A stretch of 32,999 nucleotides of DNA from Lachnospiraceae bacterium (GTDB taxonomy: Bacteria; Bacillota; Clostridia; Lachnospirales; Lachnospiraceae). Made by a program: the position numbers and the translations under genes. This document shows positions 1-10,500 of this stretch, in pieces (the stretch's first letter is position 1; every line of letters starts with the position of its first letter). The DNA lies in contig JAILHF010000006.1 in the NCBI GenBank assembly GCA_024696005.1, positions 1 through 32,999 on the forward strand. Direction: 5' to 3'. A model generated the notes under the pieces. The model worked only from the letters and a program-made list of their open reading frames with translations. It did no database searches and was not told the origin of the DNA.

Positions 1-270
1 GCATGCGTTTATAAAATGAAAGATGGCAGTGACCTGGAGTTTATAGCAGGACGGATGATCATGACCTGCTGTGAAGAGGATATGTCTTTTGTCGGATTTA
101 TCTGCGGATATCCGAAAGCACATGAACTTGATGCTCGGGAATGGGTTGAAATATCCGGAATCCTTAGAGTAAGGTTTGATGATGAAATGCAACGAAATAT
201 TCCTGTATGCAGAGTTATGGAACTTAAGGAGATTGATAGACCGGAAAAGGAGCTCATATCCTTGATATAG
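1..270 (+). CDS. C-terminal part of a TIGR03943/DUF1980-type protein (5' end outside window)
   Basis: The frame is open from the first base of the window and ends at a TAG at 268-270, so only the last 89 codons or so are present. The segment contains GRMIMTCCEEDMSFVGFIC, which resembles the Cys-Cys motif near the C-terminus of TIGR03943/DUF1980 proteins. These are usually encoded next to a DUF318-type permease and are thought to work with it in the membrane. The fragment is soluble and acidic, with no membrane segment in view; in the family the membrane helices are N-terminal. The motif is what I see, and the family name is recalled without a search. The permease partner would be expected upstream of the window. 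Confidence 0.6.
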   Translation, partial: ACVYKMKDGSDLEFIAGRMIMTCCEEDMSFVGFICGYPKAHELDAREWVEISGILRVRFDDEMQRNIPVCRVMELKEIDRPEKELISLI

Positions 271-369
271 TATCGGATCTTTCAGAGTGACCGATTATCT
301 CGCAATATAATCATGGTATGGGCTGTAAGCTTTTATATTTCCATTGGCAGATATTCAAAAAACTGTTAA

Positions 370-585
370 AAGATTGCGGTTTCCAAACTCATGGGGCATG
401 AGAAAGAGCTGATCACCGTTGATGTATACGGGGATAACAGGGGGATGATCGCTGATGGGGTACCGGAAATGGATGCCTATATAGACAGGCTTCCAATAGC
501 AAATAAGGAGTAGGAGCCCGGGAAAGAGGCTTTGGATGTCGGGATAGACATAAGCGCCTTTATAAACCCGAAGAAGAACGAATAA
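370..585 (+). pseudogene. remnant of a tyrosine site-specific integrase, C-terminal end
   Basis: From 391 the frame reads MGHEKELITVDVYGDN, which matches the helix after the catalytic His in many Firmicute phage/ICE integrases ('LGHE..ITVDVYGD'). The frame meets TAG at 511-513, then continues in the same frame with acidic residues and DVGIDISAFI to a TAA at 583-585, as such integrase tails usually end. Upstream the frame is closed by a TAA at 367, and the rest of the catalytic domain is absent. This is therefore a decayed tail with an internal amber codon. It marks an old integration next to the DUF1980 gene. Bases 271-369 hold nothing else I recognise. Confidence 0.6.
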
Positions 586-616
586 AGCTGCACTTCATAC
601 AGAGGTGCAGCTTTTT
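584..616 (+). terminator. rho-independent terminator after the integrase remnant
   Basis: The arms AAAGCTGCACTT (584-595) and AGGTGCAGCTTT (603-614) pair over 12 bases with one G-T pair and a 7-base loop. A T-rich run follows. The hairpin starts at the final stop codon of the integrase remnant. Confidence 0.75.
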
Positions 617-641
617 CTTTCGGTTTACGGCTATTTTCTGT

Positions 642-692
642 TTGATTTTTCCCTGAAAAAGTGGTAATCTACAAAAATTGGTGATAGACCAA
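642..692 (+). promoter_or_regulatory. possible promoter and operator of the first TetR gene
   Basis: TTGATT (642-647) and TAATCT (665-670) are 17 bases apart, with a TGG just before the second box, so this is at best a weak extended -10 promoter. Directly downstream, TTGGT (678-682) and ACCAA (688-692) form an inverted repeat around GATAG. That is a plausible autoregulatory operator for the TetR protein encoded at 733. Weak evidence from sequence only. Confidence 0.3.
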
Positions 693-732
693 GGATGAGA
701 CAATCGTTGGAGCGGGAAAGGAGGGAAACGAT

Positions 733-1377
733 ATGATGATCTCGGCAGAGGAAAAGGAGAAGCGGCGGGAGGAGATGCTTGCTGCGGCGTTTCACCTTTT
801 TTCGGAGCGAAGTATCGAATCCGTCCAGATGGCGGATATCGCAAAGGAAACAGGGTATACCAGGCGCTCTCTAAACCGCTATTTCAGCGAAAAGGACAAT
901 CTGGTTGTCGCCGTGTCCGCATGGGCCATGGAATCCTTCACCAGAGAAAACCGCAGGAGCAGCCCGGAGAAGACAGGAACGGCGGCGGAAACCTACGCCT
1001 TTTTCCTGGATTCCTTCCTGCGCCTGTACCGTGAACACAGTGATATCCTGCGCTTTAACCAGCACTTCAACATCTATCTCAAAGCCCGGGGGATCGATGC
1101 GGAAGAGCTGCAGCCCTACTCGGGCAGGATCGACGCGATCAGGGAGCGCTTCCATGCCGTCTATCTCAGAGGACAGCAGGACGGGACGCTGCGCACGGAT
1201 ATCCCGGAGGAGAAAATCTTCTCCGCAACACTCCATCTGATGTTAGCGGCCGTGACCCGCTACGCCGTTGGGCTTGCATATGAAACGGGCGTTGATCCGG
1301 AGGAGGAGCTTATGACCCTGCGTAATATGCTGTACAGGGAGTATACGAGCGCTACACCCGCGGGTATAAAGATTTAA
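733..1377 (+). CDS. TetR/AcrR-family transcriptional regulator
   Basis: A 214-residue protein with an N-terminal TetR helix-turn-helix. Residues 10-55 read EEMLAAAFHLFSERSIESVQ, then MADIAKETGYTRRSLNRYFS, then EKDNL, the usual A-x-x-LF / IA-x-x-G / YF-x-K-xxL pattern. The remaining 160 residues are the variable, helical ligand-binding and dimer region, which gives no clue to the ligand. GGAGGG lies about 8 bases before the ATG; a second ATG follows directly and either could serve. The next gene downstream on the same strand is the giant secreted protein, about 140 bases away, which could be its target, but this is inference. Confidence is high for the family and low for any target. Confidence 0.88.
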   Translation: MMISAEEKEKRREEMLAAAFHLFSERSIESVQMADIAKETGYTRRSLNRYFSEKDNLVVAVSAWAMESFTRENRRSSPEKTGTAAETYAFFLDSFLRLYREHSDILRFNQHFNIYLKARGIDAEELQPYSGRIDAIRERFHAVYLRGQQDGTLRTDIPEEKIFSATLHLMLAAVTRYAVGLAYETGVDPEEELMTLRNMLYREYTSATPAGIKI

Positions 1378-1428
1378 GAGGCGATCAGTTTATGTTCCGA
1401 TCAACAAAAGAAGAGTTTGATGGAATCC

Positions 1429-1451
1429 TGAGGTGCTAATATTTCACCTCA
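1429..1451. repeat. 7-bp perfect inverted repeat between the TetR and giant-protein genes
   Basis: TGAGGTG (1429-1435) and CACCTCA (1445-1451) are separated by nine A/T-rich bases. There is no T-run after it, so it is not a typical terminator. It lies about 70 bases before the giant gene and could be an operator or an RNA hairpin. I found no convincing -35/-10 pair in 1378-1517. Confidence 0.4.
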
Positions 1452-1517
1452 AGTTGAGAAGGTACGGGATAGTCTGAATTTGAATATGATCAGAAAAGAA
1501 TAAAGACGAGGAGAGAG

Positions 1518-4500
1518 ATGATGAAGAAATTTAAGAACAACCTTAGAAGAATAATGTCGATGGGGCTGACGGTAGCGCTGTTGGCCAATTCATTTCCGGC
1601 GGTATCTATTGCAGCTGAACCGGATGGGGATGAACCTGCCGTTGTCACGGAAGCAGCAGAGTACCCTGTATTTGAACAGTCTGCTTATGCGGATGGTGTA
1701 AAGATCACTGTCACGGCAGATGAAGGCGTGTTCCCGGAGGGGGCAAGGCTTTTTGCGGATAAGCTTACAAAGGCAAAGGAGGAAGCGGCACAGGAGGCTG
1801 TGGAGAGCGAGCGCGACGAGGACCAAAATGTCGCGGTCTCCTATACCTTTGATATCAAGGTGCTGGATCAGGAGGGAAAAGAGATTGAACCTGCGGATCA
1901 GAGCAAGGTGAAGCTTTCCTTTACGTTGGATGAGGTGGCGGACGATAATCTCTCAACGAATGTTTATCATATCTCGGAAAATACAGACAATAGTGACGCC
2001 CGGAATACCGTTAACGGATCGGGAGATACGGCAGCTCAGGATGGGGATGCAGCAGAGCTTACCGCCGAGAAGCTGCAAGTGAAAACAAAGGGTAATACCG
2101 CCACGGCTGAGACAGACGGCTTTTCCTTTTACACCGTAGAATTCACCTATAATGATCTCCAATATGTGATGCCTAGCGACAACAGTATAGCACTGTCTGA
2201 AATATTGAATAAGGTCGGGCTGACAGGAGAAGTATCGGATGTGGAAGTCAGTGATGAAAGCCTGTTCTCAGCAGAGAAGGAAGACGGCGAGTGGCTCGTT
2301 ACGGCTTATCAGGCGTTCAGTACAGACGAGTGGATGAAGGTCACGATCAATGGTGTGGTGTATGAGATCGTTGTGACGGATACTCAGACAATCACATATA
2401 TTGATGAAAACGGTGTTGAAAAAGCTTGTACAGAATATACCGTTCTCGACGGTACGGAAAGCGCTCTCTCGGCGGGGTGGTATGTTGTGAACAGTACCAT
2501 AAACTATACCCATACAATCACCAGTTCCGGCAATATTAATATCATTCTTGCTGATGGCGGGAAGATGAATATAGGAAGTGAGTCAAACCCTATAAAAGCT
2601 GACGGACTATCCGGCGGTGACTCACTTACAATATATGGGCAAACAGGAGGCACCGGCGAACTGAATAGCTTTACTGATCAAAGGGGTAACAAAGCTATAA
2701 ACATAGATAGAGTTACAATCAATGGCGGAAAAGTAAAGGCAATTGCTAAAGATGCCTGGGCAATTTATGCATATAGGGCATTCAATTACAATGGTGGTCA
2801 GGTAACTGCATATAGTAATGGATGGGATGGAGTCTATTCCAGAGATACTACATTAAGCTGGACAAATAGTACGGACTTTATCGATGCAAACGATATCTAT
2901 TATTCGGATGATTTTGCAATAATTACTATTGCTGAAGGAAAAACCTTCACCGATGGAAGTAAATACTATATTTCTGAAAATGCCTCGGAAATTGGCTCGC
3001 TCAAAAATACAAAGCTCAGCGCATCTGCGATACAAGCGTATGGTGTCACATTCAACAGTAATGGCGGAAGCGCTGTGGGTATGCAAGTCGTGACTGCCGG
3101 TAGCAAAGCGACAAAGCCCACGGATCCGAGTCGTGACGGCTGTGATTTTGGCGGTTGGTATGAAGACGAGAAGTTTACTAAGGCATATAGTTTTAACAAT
3201 ACGGTAAATAAGAGCTTTACACTTTATGCTAAATGGAAACCAAACGATTATGAAGTATACTTTGGATCGGGTAATGATGGCTCGTCACCTGAAAAGGCTT
3301 ATATTATTTCCTCTGCAGACGGATGGGATTATTTCTGTGAGGCTCTCCAGCATAATGATTTATGGGCAAGGTTTGAAGGAAAATATCTATGCCTTGATAG
3401 GGATATCACTGTTACCAAAATGGCCGGAAGTGATGGTCATGAATTCATGGGAGCATTCGATGGCTGTGGACATACTATCAACGCAAATTTGAGTGGCACG
3501 GATGATTTTGTTGCGCCCTTCAGTTATGTAAAAAATGCGGCAATCAAACGACTTAATATGACAGGAACTGTATCGGGAAAAATGTACTGCGCAGGCCTTG
3601 TGGGATCAGCGGACGGCACGTTGACAATACAAAACTGCAATGTCGGTGTAGCTGTTTCCAGTAGCGGAACTCATTGCGGTGGTGTTCTCGGACATGGAAA
3701 GGGAGCGACTGCTACAATTAAGGACTGTCTTTTTTCGGGAAGCATAATCGGAACCAAAACGGCAAGGGGTATATTCTATGGATGGGGAGACAGCGGAACA
3801 AGCAGTATCGAAAACTGTCTTGTCACATCAACTTTTGATAACAGTGAAAACATAGATCTCTATAAAAAGAACGGAGGAACGGTCAATGTCACAAACTGTT
3901 ATAAGACTGTAGACATAGGTGAATATGGCAGCTTTACAGCTAAGAGTGGTGATGACTTGAAAATCCTTCTCGGATCGGGGTGGGCAACGAGCGGAGATAA
4001 TGTTGTTCCGATCATGTCAGACAACAATCTCGCTGCAGGATACTTAGAGGGTATAAAGCCGGTCATACCTGTTCCCGGAAATGAGGCCATTTTGATCTCT
4101 TCACTTGTTGTCAAAAATGGTAAAGGTAATGTGCTTACTCCTTCAAATTATGATATCAGCTGTACACTGAATGGAAGTGCTGTAAACGAGATCAAGAATC
4201 CGGGCAGATATAAGATAACTGTAACAGGTAAGGGGGATTATACTGGTGTTCTGCCTTACAATTGTCATGTATTGACCTTTGAAAAAGAGGAGGGTGGAAG
4301 CATTGTGACAGAAACCCTGCCGGATGAGAATTCTGTTATTGTCGATAGTACAATAACAGAAATGAAAAACAACTACTATGTGGTAGATAATGATGTTACT
4401 GTAAGTAGCCGAATTTCAGTAAAAGGTACGGTCAGTCTGATCCTTAGCAAAGGCACGACTCTTAATGCTGCAAAGGGTATCAGCGTTACGGATGGAAACT

Positions 4501-7500
4501 CCCTGACGATCTATTGTGAAGAGGGTAATACGGGTAAACTGATTGCAAGTAATACAGATACATATTTTACAGGTATCGGAGGAGACCGTAATGGTGCTTT
4601 CGGAGCAAAAGTAAAATCGGGAAATATCGTTATCCACGGCGGAGAGATAGAGGCTACAGGAGCATTTAAGTCTGCCGGTATCGGTGCGGCATACGATGTG
4701 GAAGCAGGAAGTATCACAATATATGGCGGACAGGTCACTGCCAGAAGTTATCCTGAAGGTTTTTCTACCCAGCAGGGACCGGGGATAGGAGGAACAGGTG
4801 CGGAAATACATCTCGGCTGGTGCCATGATGACGATTTTATTGATTCGTCAGGTTATCAGGGAACTATAAACTTCGATAAGAATTTCTTTATTGACGGGAC
4901 AGCTAAGATAGCAACAACGCAAAACGCAGGTGGAAATAAAATAGTACCCTCCAATGCGGCTGTGTGTAAGGTGGATTTTGATTCAAATGGAGGAAACGAA
5001 GTTACCCAGCAGTCTATTATGAAAGGACGGACTGCAGAAGAACCACCGAAACCGAGAAGATCCGGATACGGTTTTGGTGGATGGTGTTCAGATGATGCGC
5101 TATCCACACCATACGATTTTTCTTCTCCTGTCAATAGCAATCTTACGCTTTACGCAAAGTGGGTGCCTAATGCTGCAATAAGCTATGTTGGGGAAGATGG
5201 TACTCTTATTACCGGTTTTACGGATTACATTCCGCTTGAAGCGGATTATAAAATCCTTACGGCAGGTACATATTATGTTGGAAGTGATGTTACATTAGGC
5301 GACCGTGTTGAACTGGAAGGCAGCGTAAGCATTATTCTCGGTGATGGATATACATTGACAACGCCGGAAGGAATCAGCGTTGAGCCGGGGGATGTTCTGA
5401 CAATATATGGGCAGGAGGAATGTACAGGGAAGCTTGATGCCAAAGCATATCACGGGAACGCTGCAATAGGTGGGGATCATTGGAATGAAAGCGGAGAAAT
5501 CAATATCTTTGGCGGGACGATATCAGCCTGGGGTATTGAATGTGCAGCAGCAATAGGAGGAAGTGATTGGAAAAGTGGTACAGTAACCATAAGGCTTTTG
5601 GGCGGAAAAATCAGTACCGGTTATGGAATTTATGGAAATAATAGTAGTGTAGGAGCTGGGTTAGATGGCGGAAACGCCAATATTGTTTTGGGATACACCT
5701 TGCCGGATGATTATATAAGGGTCAGTGGCTTTAACGGTACCGTAACTGTTGCAGGTGATAAACAATTGGCAACAGATGACAGTACTCCTGTAACTATCAG
5801 CGGTGCAGTAGATGATAATTCAAAGATCAATGGAAAAAGGCTTACTCCAAAGAAACATATAGTAAGCTTTGATACTAACGGCGGAACAGGAAGCATTGCG
5901 TCACAGAGCGTACCTTATGGATTAAAGGCTTCTGAACCGGTAGTGACACTGACACGCACCGGATACACGGCGGGAAAATGGATGAATGGAAATACAGTGT
6001 ATGATTTTACTACAGCCGTAATCGCAGACCTTAACCTGAAAATGTCATGGACTGCAAATACATATTCTGTTAGATTTGATAAGAATGCTTCAAATGCATC
6101 AGGAACGATGGCGGATCAGAGCTTTACATATGACGAGGCTGAGAAAAAGCTGTCAAAGAATTCCTTTACCCGTCCGGAATACAGATTTACCGGATGGAAT
6201 ACAAAGGCTGATGGGAAAGGAATCTCTTATACCGATGAACAGGTGGTTCGCAATCTGTCAACAGTTAATAATGCAGTCGTGACACTATATGCTCAGTGGA
6301 CAGCAAAAACCGCCATCAGTCCGGTTGTCAGTATTGCAGGATGGACTTATGGCGACGATGCAAACTCGCCGAGCGTGACGGCGGCGAGCAATCCCGGCAG
6401 CGGCACAGTGACTTATGAATATTTCGTTGATGCAGGATGCTTAACAAAGACCACACCGGAGAACAGCGGCGTAGCATCCGAGGGCGGCGTACCGAAGAAG
6501 GCGGGAACCTGGTATGTCAAGGCAACCGTTGCGGAAATGGACGAATACAAGAGCGGCACAGGTACGGCGGACTTCATAATCAGCCCGAAGGACGTTACCA
6601 TCACAGGCGTCACGGCGACTATTCGCGACTATGATCCGAACGACCTGACCGTCACGCTTTCGGGCGGCGAGGTGTCTGGTGTAGAAAGCGGCGATACCGT
6701 CACTGTGGATCTGAGCGAAGCAAGCGGTACAATAGCAGATGCGAATGCCGGAACGGATAAGGCAGTGACCGTCACCGGCGTTAAGCTCGGTGGTACGGAC
6801 GCAGGTAATTATACACTTTCCGCACAACCGGATGATGTGAAGGTAACGATCAATAAGATAGCTTATACCGGAACGAAAACGGCTTCGGCGACTGTACGAA
6901 GCGGACAGGTGATGACAAATGCAACACAGAGGCTGCCTGTATTGCCGGATGGAGCAGGCTATGCTTCCACAGGAACCGTGGGTGGAGATACAGCGGAACT
7001 GATTGACGGAACGCCTTCCGTGAGTGGCAGAACCCTGACCTTCAGCACGACAAGCCAGGCGGATCAGACCAGTGCTACGATCACTATCGCTGTTACCGGG
7101 GCAACGAATTATAACGATTATGATGTGGTAGTCACCGTGACCGCAAAGGCAAAGGATGATGCTGGTGTGACGGTCAACGGTGGTGTGAATAAGACCGTGA
7201 CCTATGGTACGGCTGACTTTGACCTGGTAAAGAGCGTCTCCGATCCGGGAACAAACGGAAGCTGGTCCTTTAGTACCGATCCTGCAGGCGTTGCCGACAT
7301 TTCCGCTGCCGGAAAGGTGACGATACTGGGGGTCGGAAGTACAACCATCACGGCAAAGTATGAATCCGAAACCACCATCGGGGAAGCAGGCATCGATCTT
7401 ACGGTGAATCCGAAAACGCTGGGTATCAGCTGGAGTAATACAAGCTTTACTTATGACGGAGAGCCCCATGTGCCCACAGCGACGCTGAGCGACGTAAAGA

Positions 7501-10500
7501 GCGGGGATGCCTGCACAGTGAGCGTTAGCGGAGAACAGACCGGTGCAGGGACCGGCTATACAGCCACGGCGACCCTGGACGGTGATGCTAAGAACAATTA
7601 TACCCTGCCCGCGGATAAGAAGACCTGCAGCTTTTCCATCAGCAAGGCAGATCCGACTGCTGTTGCACCCACCGGCCTGATTGCGACCTACGGACAGACT
7701 CTGACGGATGTGACTCTGACGAACCCGGCGGGCAACACAGAGGGGACCTGGGCTTGGGTCGATAGTGGTAATACCTCCGTCGGAAATGTAGGCCAACATG
7801 CTTTCGTGGCAAAATTCACACCGCAGGATGGAGCGAACTATTGCGACACAGAAGCAGATGTAATAGTAACTGTGGAGAAGGCGGATCCTGTCGTGACAGC
7901 TCCGACGGCTATAACGACTCTGACATATAACGGTTCCTCCCGGGAACTGGTCACAGCAGGCTCCACAAATGGCGGAACAATGTATTACGCACTGGCAAAC
8001 GATGCCGGTGCTCCTGCAGATGAAGTCTATACCACATCCGTACCCAAAGCGATGAATGTGGGTACTTACTATGTTTGGTACAAGGTCAAAGGTGATGAGA
8101 ATTACAATGATATAGCTGCGGCTATGGTTAGCGTGACGATCGGGAAAAAGGAAAGCGAAACAATATACCTTAATACAATTGAAGTACAGAAGGGGACGAA
8201 TGTACAGGCCGCCGTGAACCTGAAGAGCTACGGATTGACCAACCTGAATACAGACAGTGCGGCTGTGGAAACCACTTCCGGTACGGTGGATATACACAAC
8301 TGTGCTTTTGACGCAAATACAGGTATCCTGAGTTTCAAGGTGACTTCTATAGATGGCGGTAATGCTACCATCACACTGACCGGAGGTTCGGCTAATGTGA
8401 CTGAACTTACCGTGGAGATACCGATTGAGGTAAAAGGGAAAACGGCAGAAGTAAAGCTGGAAGATCCTGCTCCTGGATCAAGTGTAACGAGTGCTGTACA
8501 GGGTGTTGAAGCAGAAGGTCTTTCCGATTATGCCCAGGGGCAGGAAGAAAATACGAAAGTCGTACTGGATGTTAAGCCGGTGAGCGAATCGACAGAAAGC
8601 GATGATATACAAAAGATCGATACCTGTGTAGATAATATATTCCAAGGTGTTAATCCAGAAAAAATAAAGAAGGAGTATCTCGACATCAAGATCACAAAGT
8701 GGGTGGTCGGATCATCGTCGGTGTCCATTATCGATGATGTGGAACAACCGCTGAAGCTTGCCATTAAGTATGATCTGTTCGGAAAATTTAACCCTGTGGT
8801 GATCCGTGAGCATAAACATATGGTAAAGGCATTTACGAAGCTTGATGCAGAGCCTTCCGATCAAAGCGCATGGACGGATGCTACTTACTATGTTGATGAG
8901 GAGCATGAGGTCATCTATATCTATACACAGTTCTTCTCGACATACTCCATCGCATATGCTACGGTCAATTCCCATACCGTGAGTTTTGATGCGAACGGCG
9001 GAAGCAGCGTGGCTCCCATTATCGTAAAGGATGGCGGAACGATCAGCACTCTTCCGGCGAGCAGCAGGAGCGGTTACAGCTTTGATGGCTGGTATACCGG
9101 AAAAACCGGAGGTACAAAGCTTACAACAGACACGGTATTTACTGCTGATGCACAGTATTTTGCCCACTGGAGTATCAACACTCCCGGCCCGGGCCCCGGT
9201 CCCGACCCCGGACCTGTTGTCACCAGCTATACCGTAAAGTTTGTGATGAACGGACACGGGACGGCTATCGCAGATCAGAGCGTACAGAGCGGCAGCCTGC
9301 TTTCCAGACCCGCACCGGACCCGACGGATGAGGAATACGATTTCGGCGGATGGTACACAGATGAAGAATGTACGGCGGAATATGACTTTAATACCCCTGT
9401 AAATGCTAATCTGACACTTTACGCAAAGTGGATGGAGAAGAAGCCGGAGGGTGTAAGCCTGAATTCCATTACCATCACCACGCCTCCTGCAAAGACGGAG
9501 TATAAAGCAGGCGAGAAGTTTGACCCTGCCGGCATGGTGGTATCCGCCAACTATACGGATGACAGCGTCCGGGATGTGACGGACTACAGCTGGACACCGG
9601 ACGGGGAGCTGACCCTGAGCGATAATACGGTCACCATCAGCTATACCGAAGGCGATATTACACGTACCGCAACGCAGGCCATCAGCGTGAGCGCGAACGG
9701 CAGCGACGAGCCGGAACCCGAACCGGAACCCGAACCGGAACCTCCTGTTCCGGAACCGCCGGTACCGGAGGAGGAACAGATCTGGAACCTCTTCGAGAGT
9801 GATGCGCCTCACAGCTATACCGTAAAGGGTGTGAGCGCGAATGAGACCGTGTCCAATAATAATGCGAAGTCCGCAGCCTTCTTTGATGCGGAATTGAAGG
9901 GAAATACCATCCGCGTGAGCTTAAAGAGCGGTGCTGACAGGAAGAAGGCGGCACAGGCAGCCAATTCCCTGCTGAGCTTTGTGACGGCGGATGGAAAGGG
10001 CATAGACTATGCCCTGCCCGTCACCTACGCGGTACCTTCCCTGAAGCTTACGCAGAGCAGCGTGACCATTAAGAAGGGAAGCACGGCGCAGATCAGGCTT
10101 GGCGTTCAGCGGAAGCAGGACGGAGTCTTTGAGGATCTGGATCTTTCCGATGCAGAGCTGAAGGTGAACGGAAGCGCAGCGGAAGTGGCGGAAGACGGAA
10201 AGATCGCTGTTACGGTATCCGCTGCCGGCAAGGTAAAGATAGCGATCAAGAAGAGCGGCTGGGAGAAGGCGGTAGAGCTCATTCTCAGCGTTAAGACCAC
10301 GAAGAAGGATGTGCTGAGTGTTGAACTGTATGGCGCAAAGAACGTGGTGCTCAACACCAACGCCCCGGCACAGAGCTTCTCCTTCCCGGTATACCTAAAC
10401 GGTGAAAAGCCCGCAGAGGATGTCACCATCAGCGACAAGAAGAACAGCGGTGTCGCCTCCTATGCGGACGGCCTGCTCACCATCGCGATCCCGAAGGACG

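Noticed and set aside
6441-8297. A reverse-strand open frame of 618 codons inside the giant gene
   Set aside because: No recognisable family; rich in Cys, His and Ile in a way typical of antisense translation. The forward frame has clear repeat domains.
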